64,000 bases of DNA from CANJIV01 sp046330225 (GCA_046330225.1 JAXLTD010000006.1:182272-246271), one strand, 5' to 3'. Positions 16,770 to 26,262 are shown, numbered from the stretch's first letter. The notes: generated by a model from the sequence alone, not told the origin. A program made the numbers and translations.

Positions 16770-16874
16770 CGGGCGCCTCCTGGGCGGGGTTCGCCTGGAG
16801 GGTCGCGGCGGCCGCGGGCCCTCTGACATCCGGCCCCCGGGCCGGGCCCGCGTATCGTGGGCGGCACCGCCCCC

Positions 16875-17999
16875 ATGGCCGCCGACGACCCCTTCCAGCA
16901 GTTCAAGGACCGGTACGAGTCCGAGCTGAGCAAGCTCGGGACGTTCAACCTCGCCGTGGTCGGCGCCACCGGGGCGGGCAAGAGCACGCTGATCAACTCG
17001 ATCTTCCGCGCCAACGTCGCTGCGGTCGGCAACGGCCGTCCGGTCACGCCCCACGTCACCAAGCTCGAGCGCTCCGGGGTGCCGCTGGCGATCTACGACA
17101 CCAAGGGTGTCGAGCTCGGCGACGCCGCCGACGCCGTCATCGCCGAGTTCCGCGAGATCATCGCCGAGCGCCGCCGCCTCGGAGTGCAGGAGCAGATCCA
17201 CGCGGTCTGGTACTGCATCCGGTCCCACGACAAGCGGATCGAGGACTTCCAGATCGCGCTCATCCGGGCGTTCGTCGACGAGCAGCTTCCCGTCATGGTC
17301 GTGCTGACGCAGTGCCTGGGACCCGAGGACGCCGAGGCGCTCGAATTCGCCGCCGTGATCGCGCAGCAGGGGCTGCCGACCTCGCCTGGACCGGCGCCGT
17401 TCCTCACGCTGGCCCAGCCGCGCAAGATCACGGCCGAGCTGACCCTGCCGAGCTTCGGCCTGCAGGAGCTGCTCGATGCGACCTTCGACGTCGTGCCCGC
17501 GGCGGCCCGCGACGCGCTGATCAACACGCAGCGCATCGACCTGGAGCGAAAAACGAAGCGGGCCCGGGGGGAGCTAGCGGGCTTCGCTGCGACGGCGGCG
17601 GGCATCGGAGCCACACCGATCCCCTTCGCCGACGCCGCCCTGCTCGTCCCCGTCCAGCTCGGAATGCTTGCGCGCATCTGCGTGGTGTTCGGGGTCGAGA
17701 TCAAGAAGGAGACGATGCTCGGCCTCGTCACGGCGGCGGCCGGGACCGGCGGGGCGACCGCGGCGGGCCGCTACGTCGCCACCTCGCTGCTGAAGTTCGT
17801 CCCCGGCGGCAACGTGGTCGGCGGCGCGATCCGGGCCGGGACGGCCGCCGCGCTCACGACCGCGCTCGGCGAGGCCTACGTCCAGGCGTGCCGCGAGATC
17901 GTCCGGCGCGAATACGCCGGCGAGCGCCCGCTGGCGCAGGACGAGATCAAGGTGCTCGTGCTGGACCGGTTTCGGGAGTGGTCGAAGCGGATCAGGTAG
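16875..17999 (+). CDS. GTPase with C-terminal DUF697-like domain
   Basis: The protein has ~374 residues (ATG 16875; GTG 16857 is an alternative six codons upstream). The G1 loop is GATGAGKST (30-38) and G3 is DTKGVE. The G4 motif is not NKxD but reads VLTQCLG, so base specificity may be relaxed. From residue ~235 a hydrophobic domain (AAGIGATPIPFADAALLVPV, FVPGGNVVGGAIRAGTAA) matches the DUF697/YcjF type found fused to Era-like GTPases. These proteins are thought to act at the membrane; the function is unknown. The 3' end overlaps the convergent SDR gene by 8 bp. Confidence 0.82.
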   Translation: MAADDPFQQFKDRYESELSKLGTFNLAVVGATGAGKSTLINSIFRANVAAVGNGRPVTPHVTKLERSGVPLAIYDTKGVELGDAADAVIAEFREIIAERRRLGVQEQIHAVWYCIRSHDKRIEDFQIALIRAFVDEQLPVMVVLTQCLGPEDAEALEFAAVIAQQGLPTSPGPAPFLTLAQPRKITAELTLPSFGLQELLDATFDVVPAAARDALINTQRIDLERKTKRARGELAGFAATAAGIGATPIPFADAALLVPVQLGMLARICVVFGVEIKKETMLGLVTAAAGTGGATAAGRYVATSLLKFVPGGNVVGGAIRAGTAAALTTALGEAYVQACREIVRREYAGERPLAQDEIKVLVLDRFREWSKRIR

Positions 18000-18948
18000 C
18001 CGGAGGCTCGGCGCCGGCCGGGCGGTCCGGCACCGCCCGGTACAGGGCGTGGAGCACCTCGGTGGACACCGCCGGGCTCAGCGCGTGAGTGATCTCGGCG
18101 ACCGCACCGATGCGCGGGCCGACCTGCTCGGCCTGGGTGCGGAGCGCCTCGGTGATCAGCCCGGCGGCCCGGTCCGGCGAAAGGGCCGGGATCGCGTCGT
18201 AGGCGTGGGTCGCCTGCACCATTGGGGTCCGCACGAGCGGCATGCGCACGGCGGTGAAGCGCACGCCGTCGCCCAAGCACTCGGCGGCGGCGACGCGCGC
18301 GAACGCCTCGAGCGCGGCCTTCGAGGCGAGATAGGCCGAGAAGCGCGGCGTGCTCGTCTGGACGCCGAGCGTCGAGACGTTGACGACGTGGCCGCGGCGG
18401 CGTGCGCGCATCCCCGGCACGAGCGCGAGGGTCAGCCGCACCGGCGCGAAGTAGTTGAGCTGCATCGTGCGCTGGTAGTCGTGGAAGCGGTCGTAGCTCT
18501 CGGCGAGCGAGCGGCGGATCGACCGGGCGGCGTTGTTGACGAGGACGTCGACCTCGAAGCCATCGGCGGCGATCCGGGCGGCGAGGGCGTCGACCGCGTC
18601 GAGGTCGGAGAGGTCCGCCGGGTAGGGCCGCGCCGTCCCGCCCGCCTGCCCGATCTCGTCGGCGGCCGCCTCGAGGTCGTCCTGGCTGCGCGCGACGAGC
18701 AGCACCGTGGCGCCGGCCGCCCCGATCTGCCGCGCGGCCGAGCGCCCGATGCCGTAGGACGCGCCGGTGACCACGACGGTGCGGCCCCCGACCGCCGCCT
18801 CCAGCGAGCGCTTTGGCAGCAGCGGCGCCGCGGTCGCCTGCGCGACGCGCCCGACCGACTGGGCCAGCTCCGCGGGGGACGCCGTCGGGCGCACCGCCGA
18901 GGCGGCAGCCGCGGCGCGGCGCGCGGTTCCCCAGAGCGGAAGGTCCAT
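17992..18948 (-). CDS. Short-chain dehydrogenase/reductase (SDR)
   Basis: The 318-residue SDR has an N-terminal extension of ~55 residues before the cofactor motif TGASYGIG. Then come VNNAAR, NVSTLG with the catalytic Ser, and YLASKAALEAF with Tyr and Lys. The C-terminal VRMPLVRTPMV segment is typical of SDRs fused or related to acyl-CoA or polyketide ketoreductases in actinobacteria. The substrate is unknown. It is convergent with the GTPase gene. Confidence 0.88.
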   Translation of the reverse strand: MDLPLWGTARRAAAAASAVRPTASPAELAQSVGRVAQATAAPLLPKRSLEAAVGGRTVVVTGASYGIGRSAARQIGAAGATVLLVARSQDDLEAAADEIGQAGGTARPYPADLSDLDAVDALAARIAADGFEVDVLVNNAARSIRRSLAESYDRFHDYQRTMQLNYFAPVRLTLALVPGMRARRRGHVVNVSTLGVQTSTPRFSAYLASKAALEAFARVAAAECLGDGVRFTAVRMPLVRTPMVQATHAYDAIPALSPDRAAGLITEALRTQAEQVGPRIGAVAEITHALSPAVSTEVLHALYRAVPDRPAGAEPPAT

Positions 18949-19046
18949 GGCCCGACTCTACGGGGCCGCTCCGGGCGCCGTCAGGCGGTCGCCCGCCTCG
19001 AGCGCCCGCTGTGCAGGTCGGCGCCCGCGGTGCCGACTACCCTGCC

Positions 19047-19931
19047 ATGACGCTCCGCCCCGCTGCCGTGCGCGCCTTGCTGCTCGCTGCCGCGGCCCTG
19101 GCCGCCTTCGCTCCCGCACCGGCCCTCGCCGTGGCGCGGACCACGCCGACCTCCCTCTTCGCGCTCGACGGCAGGTCAGGGACGCTCCTCCCGGTCGCGG
19201 GCCAGGCGGGAGCGTTCGACCTCACCCTCCGGGGCGTGCACGCCCGCGCGCTCTACTTCCAGGACCGCCCGGGCCGGCTCGCCGGCGCCATCGGCGTGCC
19301 GCGGCTCCTGCAGCGGCTGTTCGTGTCCGGCCAGGCGCCGCCGAACGCCGCGATCAACGCGCAGGTCCCCGGTCGCGGGCAGCTGCTCATGGGCGTCCGG
19401 CTCGGCGCCCCCCGCTTCGACCCCCGCGCGCGCACGCTGCGCTTCCGGGTCCACAGCCTCGTCCAGTCGCCCCGCACGAGGATCCGCGGGCGCACCGACG
19501 TCGTGCTCCCGCGGCGCTTCGGCCGCGTCGCGCTCTTCATCGACAACTGCTGCCCGGGCGGGCTGGGCGGGCCGTCCTCGCCAGTGGCGGTCCTCAACAC
19601 GTCGGCCCTCGCGCTCACCGTGTCGGTCAACAACGGCGCGCAGTTCACCATCGCGGGCACCGGGCCGTTTGTGAACTGGGTGCCGCAAGCCCCCGCGACG
19701 GGCGGGCCGACGTTCAGCCCGGGCCCGCCGGCGCCGGGCGTGCTCGCCCCCGGGGACAACGTCGTGGCCGTGCAGCCGGCCGGGTTCGCCCAGCCGACGT
19801 TCGCCCGCGTCGCGATTCCGGCCTCGGTCCCGGTGACGACCCTGGCGCTCTACCTCTTCGTCGGCCCCGCGGGCCAGGTCTCGTGGACGCTGCTGAACTC
19901 CGGCGCCGCCATCGGCGCCTCCGCGTCCTGA
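19047..19931 (+). CDS. Secreted beta-rich hypothetical protein
   Basis: The 294-residue protein has a clear Sec signal peptide: MTLRPAAVRALLLAAAALAA, ending near ALAVA at residue ~29. The mature part is beta-rich, with Arg/Val strands and a Cys-Cys pair (IDNCCPGG) at about residue 168. Pro/Gly-rich linkers (GPTFSPGPPAPG) precede the C-terminus. I recognise no family. The stop abuts the convergent lyase gene with no spacer. Confidence 0.75.
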   Translation: MTLRPAAVRALLLAAAALAAFAPAPALAVARTTPTSLFALDGRSGTLLPVAGQAGAFDLTLRGVHARALYFQDRPGRLAGAIGVPRLLQRLFVSGQAPPNAAINAQVPGRGQLLMGVRLGAPRFDPRARTLRFRVHSLVQSPRTRIRGRTDVVLPRRFGRVALFIDNCCPGGLGGPSSPVAVLNTSALALTVSVNNGAQFTIAGTGPFVNWVPQAPATGGPTFSPGPPAPGVLAPGDNVVAVQPAGFAQPTFARVAIPASVPVTTLALYLFVGPAGQVSWTLLNSGAAIGASAS

Positions 19932-20828
19932 TCAGGCCGGGCTCGCGCGCAGCCCCGCGGCGGCCCCGCGCGCGACGATGTCGGCCGCGAGCTTGCGCGT
20001 CGCCTCGTCGAGCATCGCCCCGCCGTGCGCGACCGCGCCGCGGCCGGCGCGCTCCGCTTCGGCCAGCGCCGCGAGCTCGGCCGTCGCCCGGTCGAACTCC
20101 GCCTGGGACGGCGTGAACACGGCGTTGATCGGGTCCACCTGGGACGGGTGGATCGCCCACTTGCCGTCGTAGCCGAGCGCGCGCACCTGCGCCGCCGACT
20201 CCCGCATCCCGTCGGCGTCCTCGATCTGCAGCCAGGGGCCGTCGATCGCCTGCAGGCCGGCGTCGCGGGCGGCAACCAGCAGCGTCTCGCGCGCCCAGTG
20301 CCAGCGGTCGCCAGGGTACGGCGCCTGCGCGGCCCGCCCGAGCGAGGCGCTGAGATCCGCGTACCCGAGAATCAGGGCGTCCAGCCGGGGACTGGCGTGG
20401 GCGATCTCGTGGATGCGGCGCAGGCCGGCTGCCGTCTCGATGAGCGCCTGGAGCCGCACCGGCTCGGCTCGGCCGGCGCCGGCCTCGGCCATGTCGAGCA
20501 GCCGCGCGACGAACGCGACATCGAACGCCGACTCGGCCTTGGGGATCACGAGGCAGGTGAGCGCCTCGCCGGCGTCCCGGACCAGGTCGACGACGTCGCA
20601 CAGGCAGTGCGGCGTGTCGACGCCGTTGATCCGGACGGCGGCCCCGTCCGGCCCCCAGCCGCCGTCGGCCAGGGCCGCCGCCGTGGCGACACGGGCCTCA
20701 TCCTTCTGTCCGGCGGCCACCGCGTCCTCGAGGTCGAGGATCGCTTCGTCGGCGCCGAGACCGCGCGCCTTGGCGAGCATCTTGGCCGAGGAGCCGGGAA
20801 CCGACAGGCATGAGCGCCGGGATCGCAT
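19932..20828 (-). CDS. CitE-family CoA-ester lyase (malyl/citramalyl-CoA lyase type)
   Basis: This is a 298-residue HpcH/HpaI-aldolase-fold protein of the CitE family. Key motifs are CLSVPGSSAKMLAKA, LDLEDAV, VRING, VIPKAES, ALIETAAG and GYADLSA. The conserved Glu and Asp residues of these bind Mg and the oxo acid. These lyases split or form malyl-CoA, beta-methylmalyl-CoA or citramalyl-CoA. It is divergent from a MaoC hydratase and a 2-methylfumaryl-CoA isomerase gene, with 108 bp between starts, so it fits the lyase step of the mesaconyl-CoA route. At 298 residues it is shorter than Chloroflexus Mcl (348, as recalled) and closer to citramalyl-CoA lyases. Confidence 0.82.
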   Translation of the reverse strand: MRSRRSCLSVPGSSAKMLAKARGLGADEAILDLEDAVAAGQKDEARVATAAALADGGWGPDGAAVRINGVDTPHCLCDVVDLVRDAGEALTCLVIPKAESAFDVAFVARLLDMAEAGAGRAEPVRLQALIETAAGLRRIHEIAHASPRLDALILGYADLSASLGRAAQAPYPGDRWHWARETLLVAARDAGLQAIDGPWLQIEDADGMRESAAQVRALGYDGKWAIHPSQVDPINAVFTPSQAEFDRATAELAALAEAERAGRGAVAHGGAMLDEATRKLAADIVARGAAAGLRASPA

Positions 20829-20936
20829 GGTGAAGGGGACGGCCCGCCGGACTGGCGGCGCGGGCGCCGGACCGGCAAGATAGCCCAGTCGCGGGGGACG
20901 GAACCGACGAGGGAGCGGGAGTGAAGAGGACGCGCC

Positions 20937-21971
20937 ATGCCATCTGACGGGCCCCGGGTCGCCGTCGGCGGACCCTGGTTCGAGGACTTCGAGGTCGGCC
21001 GCGTCTACGACGACGCGCCGGCGCTCACCCTCACGTCGGGGCACGCCGCCGCCCACCAGGCGCTCGTGGGCGACCGGCTGCGGCTGCCGCTCGACGCCGG
21101 GCTCTGCTCCGAGGTCACCGGGTCGGACCGGCTGCTCGCGCACCCGAACCTCGTGTGCGACGTGGCGATCGGCCAGTCCACCGGCCCGACGCAGCGGGTC
21201 CGCGGGAACCTCTTCTACCGCGGGCTCGTGCTCCAGCGGCCGGTCTTCATCGGCGACACGCTGCGCACGCAGACCGAGGTGGTGGGCCTCAAGCAGAACC
21301 GCCAGCGCGCGGGCGCGCCGGCGACCGGGCTCGTGGCCCTGCGGATCCGCACGGTCAACCAGGACGGCGCGCCGGTGCTCGACTTCTGGCGCTGCCCGAT
21401 GATCCCGCTCCGCGACCGCGACGCGCAGACCGGCCACGCCGACCGGTTCGAGGGCATCCCCGACGAGCTGGATCCGGATCGCGTCCGCGCCGCCGTGCCG
21501 CCCGCGTGGCGCCTGGACCGCTACGCCGCGCGCGTCCCGGAGGCCGCCACGCCGGCGCCCGGCACCGTCCTGGCGATCGAAGGCCGCGACACGGTGACCG
21601 GGGAGACCGAGCTCGCGCGGCTGACCCTCAACATCGCCGCGGCCCACGTGGACGCCGGCAGCAGCGCCCACGGCCGCCGCCTGGCCTACGGCGGCCACAC
21701 GATCGCGATCGCCGCCGCCCACGCGGCGCGCGCCCTGCCGGGCCTCGTGACGATCGTGGCCTGGCACGGCTGCGACCACACCGGGCCGGTCTTCGGCGGC
21801 GACATCCTCGCCACCGAGCTGACCGTCGGCGCCGCCCGCCCCGCGGGCCCCCCCGGGGCGGAACTCGTGGACCTGCGCGCGCACGTGCGCGCCGACCGGG
21901 GCGGCGGCGCCGAGCCGGACGACGTCCTGGACTGGCGATTCATCGGCCTCGTGGCCCGGCCGGAGGAGTGA
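20937..21971 (+). CDS. MaoC-fold hydratase, probably mesaconyl-CoA hydratase
   Basis: The 344-residue protein has two hot-dog domains. It starts WFEDFEVGRVYDD, has a central GDTLRTQTEVVGLKQNR, and a second domain with YGGHTIAIAAAHAARALPG. This double-MaoC layout and length match mesaconyl-CoA (2-methylfumaryl-CoA) hydratases. The start ATG 20937 has AGAGGA six bases upstream. The isomerase gene begins 4 bp after the stop, so the pair is an operon. It would interconvert beta-methylmalyl-CoA and mesaconyl-C1-CoA, or mesaconyl-C4-CoA and citramalyl-CoA; which one cannot be told by eye. Confidence 0.78.
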   Translation: MPSDGPRVAVGGPWFEDFEVGRVYDDAPALTLTSGHAAAHQALVGDRLRLPLDAGLCSEVTGSDRLLAHPNLVCDVAIGQSTGPTQRVRGNLFYRGLVLQRPVFIGDTLRTQTEVVGLKQNRQRAGAPATGLVALRIRTVNQDGAPVLDFWRCPMIPLRDRDAQTGHADRFEGIPDELDPDRVRAAVPPAWRLDRYAARVPEAATPAPGTVLAIEGRDTVTGETELARLTLNIAAAHVDAGSSAHGRRLAYGGHTIAIAAAHAARALPGLVTIVAWHGCDHTGPVFGGDILATELTVGAARPAGPPGAELVDLRAHVRADRGGGAEPDDVLDWRFIGLVARPEE

Positions 21972-21975
21972 GAGC

Positions 21976-23196
21976 GTGAACCAGATCCTGAAGGGCATGC
22001 GCGTGATCGAGGGCTCGGCGTTCGTCGCCGCGCCGCTCGGCGGGATGACCCTGGCCCAGATGGGCGCCGACGTCATCCGCTTCGATCCGATCGGCGGCGG
22101 GCTGGACCGCAACCGCTGGCCGGTGACTGCCGACGGCCGCAGCCTCTTCTGGGCCGGGCTCAACAAGGGCAAGCGCTCGATCCAGCTCGATCTCGGCTCG
22201 CCCGAGGGCCGCGAGCTCGTCGGCGCCCTGGTCGCCGCGCCGGGCGACGACGCGGGGCTGTTCCTCACCAACTTCCCGGCCCGCGGCTGGCTGGACTACG
22301 AGACGCTCGCGGCCGCCCGCGGCGATCTCATCATGGTGAACATCACGGGCAACTACGACGACACGTCGGCCGTCGATTACACCGTCAACCCCGCCACGGG
22401 GTTCCCCTGGGCCACGGGCCCGCGCAACCTCGCGGTGCCGTTCAACCACCTCCTCCCGGCCTGGGACGCGATCACCGGCACGCTCGCGGCCGCCGGGGTG
22501 CTGGCGGCCGAGCGCCACCGCCGCCTGACCGGCGACGGGCAGCTCGTCAAGGTCGCGCTGTCCGACGTCGCCTTCGCGATGGTCGGGAACCTCGGCAAGA
22601 TCGCCGAGGCCCAGGTCAACCGTCACGAGCGGCCGAAGGACGGCAACTACCTCTACGGCGCATTCGGGCGGGACTTCGCGACGAAGGACGGCCGCCGCAT
22701 CATGGTCGTGGCGCTGACCCTGCGCCAGTGGAAGGGGCTCGTCGCGGCGACCGGCCTGGGCGAGACCTTCGAGGCCATCGAGCGGATGCTCGGCCTGGAC
22801 TTCACCAAGGAGGGCGACCGCTTCACGGCCCGGGAAGTGCTCGGCTCGGTGCTCAAGCCGTGGACGATCGCCCGCACGCTGCCCGAGATCGCCGAGGTCT
22901 TCGACGCCAACGGCGTGTGCTGGGGGCCCTACCAGACGTTCATGCAGCTCGTCGCCGACGACCCGCGCTGCTCGGCCGAGAATCCGATGTTCGAGGAGGT
23001 GGAGCAGCCCGGCATCGGGACCTACCTCATGCCCGGATCCCCGCTCAGCTTCGGCGCCGCCGAGCGGGAGCCGGTCCGCCGTGCGCCCGCGCTCGGGGAG
23101 CACACCGACGAGGTGCTCGCGGATCTGCTCGGCCTGTCGGAGGGCGAGATCGGGCGCTTGCACGATGCGGGGGTGGTGGCCGGGCCGGCGGCGTAG
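21976..23196 (+). CDS. mct: 2-methylfumaryl-CoA isomerase (mesaconyl-CoA C1-C4 CoA transferase)
   Basis: This is a 406-residue CaiB/BaiF-family protein. Its N-terminus (VIEGSAFVAAPLGGMTLAQM, then DVIRFDPIGGGLD and RWPVT) and further blocks (NKGKRSI, LTNFPARGWL, VDYTVNP, GNYLYGAFGRDF, VEQPGIGTYLMPGSPL) are nearly the same as my recollection of Chloroflexus aurantiacus Mct (~407 residues). Asp164 in LLPAWDAITG is the likely nucleophile. Mct moves CoA within mesaconyl-CoA from the C1 to the C4 carboxyl, a step I know only from the 3-hydroxypropionate bicycle. GTG start at 21976 with GGAGGAG upstream. Second gene of the operon. Confidence 0.88.
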   Translation: MNQILKGMRVIEGSAFVAAPLGGMTLAQMGADVIRFDPIGGGLDRNRWPVTADGRSLFWAGLNKGKRSIQLDLGSPEGRELVGALVAAPGDDAGLFLTNFPARGWLDYETLAAARGDLIMVNITGNYDDTSAVDYTVNPATGFPWATGPRNLAVPFNHLLPAWDAITGTLAAAGVLAAERHRRLTGDGQLVKVALSDVAFAMVGNLGKIAEAQVNRHERPKDGNYLYGAFGRDFATKDGRRIMVVALTLRQWKGLVAATGLGETFEAIERMLGLDFTKEGDRFTAREVLGSVLKPWTIARTLPEIAEVFDANGVCWGPYQTFMQLVADDPRCSAENPMFEEVEQPGIGTYLMPGSPLSFGAAEREPVRRAPALGEHTDEVLADLLGLSEGEIGRLHDAGVVAGPAA

Positions 23197-23241
23197 GCGG
23201 ACTGGCGTGCGCCGGCGATTCGGTGTACGCTGCTCTCTCTA

Positions 23242-23257
23242 GCACGAACGATCGTGC
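23242..23257. promoter_or_regulatory. Inverted repeat upstream of the methyltransferase
   Basis: GCACGA-ACGA-TCGTGC has perfect 6-bp arms and a 4-bp spacer, 30 bp before the methyltransferase ATG. The position and form suit a repressor operator. No regulator gene is adjacent, so the binding protein is unknown. Confidence 0.4.
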
Positions 23258-23287
23258 CATCTATCTCCGAGCCCCGAAGGACCTGAC

Positions 23288-24178
23288 ATGGCAGAGCACC
23301 CGTCAGCCGGAGCCGTCTCACCGGCCAACGAAGAGGCCGTCCGCGCATGGGACACCGTGCTCTACGAACGCTGGAAGACGAACCGCAAGGTCTTCGTCGG
23401 CGCCCTGGACGACGTCACCGCGGAGGCCTTGCACCGCGCCGCGCCGCCCGCGGGCGGACGCTGCATCGACATCGGCTGCGGGTTCGGGGAGACGACCCAG
23501 CAATTGGCCGGCCTTGTCGGGCCCGAGGGCTCGGCGCTCGGCACGGACTCCTCCCCCCGGTTCATCCAGGACGCGCGCCGCGAAGCCGCGGAGGCCGGCG
23601 TCCGCAACGTCGCCTTCGAGGTCGCCGACGCGCAGACGGCCGCGTGGCCCGCCGCCTACGACTGCGCCTTCTCACGGATGGGAACGCAGTTCTTCGCCAT
23701 GCCGGTGGCGGCCATGCGCGCCGTGCGCGGCGCGCTCAAGCCCGGCGGGCGCCTGGCGAAGCTCTGCTGGCGCCGCAAGGGCGACAGCCCGATCTGGGCC
23801 GAGACCGAGCGCGTCGTGCAGCGCTTCCTCACGCGCCCCGATGCGTACGACGCCGACACCTGCGGTCCGGGCCCGTTCTCGCTCGGCAACCCGGAGACGT
23901 GCCGCGGCATCCTCGAGGCCGCCGGGTTCGAGGGGATCGAGCTTTGCCCCCGTGACTTCCCCTATTACCTGGGCCGGGACACCGAGGAGGCGGTCGATGC
24001 CCTGCTGGCCATCGGGCCCGGCGCCGAACTGATCCGCCTCAACGGGGAGGCGGGCGAGCGGCTATGCCCCGAGATCGCCGCGGCGCTCGCCGACCGCTAC
24101 GCCGAATGGCGGCAGCCCGACGGCACGATCGTCGGCCCCGCGTCGGTCTGGATCGTGACGGCGACGAATCCTGCCTGA
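23288..24178 (+). CDS. Class I SAM-dependent methyltransferase
   Basis: This is a 296-residue protein. Motif I (CIDIGCGFGETTQQLAG) binds S-adenosylmethionine, followed by the acidic strand SALGTDSS and a post-motif region FEVADAQTAAWP. The domain resembles UbiE/Coq5-type methyltransferases; the C-terminal ~120 residues would set the substrate, which is unknown. GAAGGA lies upstream of the ATG. It stands alone after the mct operon and has its own inverted repeat upstream, so separate regulation is likely. Confidence 0.88.
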   Translation: MAEHPSAGAVSPANEEAVRAWDTVLYERWKTNRKVFVGALDDVTAEALHRAAPPAGGRCIDIGCGFGETTQQLAGLVGPEGSALGTDSSPRFIQDARREAAEAGVRNVAFEVADAQTAAWPAAYDCAFSRMGTQFFAMPVAAMRAVRGALKPGGRLAKLCWRRKGDSPIWAETERVVQRFLTRPDAYDADTCGPGPFSLGNPETCRGILEAAGFEGIELCPRDFPYYLGRDTEEAVDALLAIGPGAELIRLNGEAGERLCPEIAAALADRYAEWRQPDGTIVGPASVWIVTATNPA

Positions 24179-24200
24179 GCGAGCGTCCCCAGGGCGGGGC

Positions 24201-26183
24201 CTACTTGTAGTTGCTCGTGTGGCAGGGCTTCGCGCCGCACACGTTCACCACCGCCCCGCCCCGCGACAGGAACCGCGACTTCTGCTCGCGCGCCGCCGGG
24301 GAGGAGCGCGGGAACGTGTGCGGGTCCAGGCCGGTCCGCGGCGGCGTGTTGGTCGTCGGCGGCAGCGGGGTCTGCGGCCCGCCGTCCCAGTAGACGATCG
24401 CCGAGCCCGCGAACGGAAAACGCGGGATGGTGGGGATCCCGTACAGCGGCGTCACGTCGTTGGACCGGCCGGGGTCCACGGCGGGCCGGTAGGCGAAGGC
24501 GCCGATCGTCCGGGCCTCGACGTCGCTCATCACGTTGGCGGTCTGGTGGTCGCCGACCGCGACGTGCATGAGGACCGTGTGCGTCGGCGTGCCGGCCGGC
24601 GGCGCGTGCCGTCACGTGGTGCGCCCAGCCGTCGGTCTCGCCCCGGTCCCACAGCATCTGCGCCAGCGCGAGAGGATCAGCAGCCGCTCGCCGCCGTCCC
24701 GGTACGCCGGCGTGAAGAAGAGGCTGTAGGCGTCGAAGTCGGTCGAGCGCGGCAGGAGGGTGGCGAAGTCCACGTCGCGACGCCGAGCACCGCGCGGCGC
24801 CAGTCCGGCGCGAGCGCCGTCGCCATGCCCCCGATGATCGGCGCCCCGCGAGTTGCCGTCGAAGAAGAGCGCCGAGGTGTCGAGCAGCGCCGCACCCTGG
24901 CCCCGGAAGGCGGCGTTCGCGGCGAAGCCCTGCGGGTGGGCGAGCAGGCGGCCGAGATAGAGCGTGTGTTCAGGACGCCTTGCTGCAGGCGGTCGGGCAG
25001 CGTCGGGAAGTTGTTGAAGTCGCCCAGCGCCTTGATCGCGTTAGCACGTCCTCCTCCGACATGCCGCTCCAGTCGGTCGCGCAGAACGTCATGTCGTGCT
25101 CGGCGCTCATGTCCTGGATGTTGTCCTCGTCGATCTGCTTGCGGCTGAACAGCAGGCCGTGGCCGTAGATCGCGATGCGCCCGGCCTTCGCGAAGGCTGC
25201 GCGCGGGATGTTGCACTGGAAGTTCGCGAGCTGGACGTTCCCCGGCATCTGGGGTCGGGAGCGCGTCCGGGGCCGTCGAGGAGTAGTGCAGCCGCGCGCC
25301 GGGCGGGCAGCCCGCGAATGGTCGAGGTAGCAGGGCACCGTGAACGTGCCGGTGACGGTGCGCGCGATCCGCGGGTTCTCACGCCGTGGAAGTCCTTGAC
25401 CTGGTGACCGTGCAGGCCGGCGTACTTACCGGCGATCTTGCCGTCGGCGAGGTTGCGATCGCCGAGCTGGGCGGAAGGCCTCGCGCCTGCGCATCTTCGC
25501 GCTGCGCGCCGTGAGCGAGCGGTCGCTGGCGACGGTGAAGTCCCAGGTGAGGTAGACGCTCTTCTCAGCCACCTTGGCCTTCATCAGCGCGGCGCGCAGC
25601 GCCGGCGAGGCGGTCGTCCACAGGGTTCGCCGGCCTGCGGTCGCGCAGGCCGCGCAGGACGACGACGTAGCGCCGGCCCGGCACGAGGTTCTTCGCCGGG
25701 TGGATGATCAGGTTGCGGCTCGCCGCCGGGACCGGGTTGGCGTCGGTTCCCGCCCCAGATCATCTGGCGCTTGGCCGGTCCGCTCGTCGAGCAGGAGCAG
25801 CGGCTGCTTCGGGGCCTTGAACTTGGCGAGGTCGGTGACGGGCACGATCCCCGAGCGCTTCAGCGCCGCCTGCGACGTGAGCGACGGCATCGACGATGAT
25901 CGGTTCGCCGGGACCGAAGCCGTCGTTGCGATTCCACTCCGCGGGTTCAGGCGCACGCCCTTCGCGTTCACGGGCATCGCGCTGGCCGGCAGGCGCACGC
26001 GGCGCCCGGTCGGCGTCGAGCGGTCGGCCTTCGTGAGCGCGAAGTCGTTGGGGAACGGCAGCAGGCAGCCGCGCGTCGGGACGCCGGTGCAGGGCGGCGC
26101 CGCGACGGCAGCGGTGGCGCCGGCCCCGGCGGCGAGCGACGGTCGCGGCGACGGCGAGGCGGGCGAGGGAGCGGCGGCGGCAT
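24201..26183 (-). pseudogene. Secreted hypothetical protein, frame broken many times
   Basis: One ~660-residue secreted protein can be read from ATG 26183 (AAAGGA upstream, alanine-rich signal sequence) to the TAG at 24201, but only by changing frame at ten or more points. Continuous blocks include LPFPNDFALTKADRSTPTG, GIVPVTDLAKFKAPKQPLLL, QMPGNVQLANFQCNIP, IAIYGHGLLFSRKQIDEDNI, NNFPTLPDRLQQGVLNT, LYLGRLLAHPQGFAANAAF, ALFFDGNSRG and APIIGGMATALAPDWRRAVL. The last three come from different frames but join smoothly. The G-N-S-R-G segment may be a nucleophile elbow of an alpha/beta hydrolase. Breaks near 24608, 24671, 24777, 24841, 24966, 25042, 25248, 25313, 25381 and 25472 mostly need one missing base. 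Peptide quality does not decay, so sequence error is more likely than a true pseudogene. Confidence 0.7.
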
Positions 26184-26262
26184 GCAGGCAGTCCTTTGGA
26201 TCAGGGCCCCCGCCGGCGCGGAGCGTAGCGGGAGGGCTGCGCCGTGCGTGGCGGGGCCGGGC

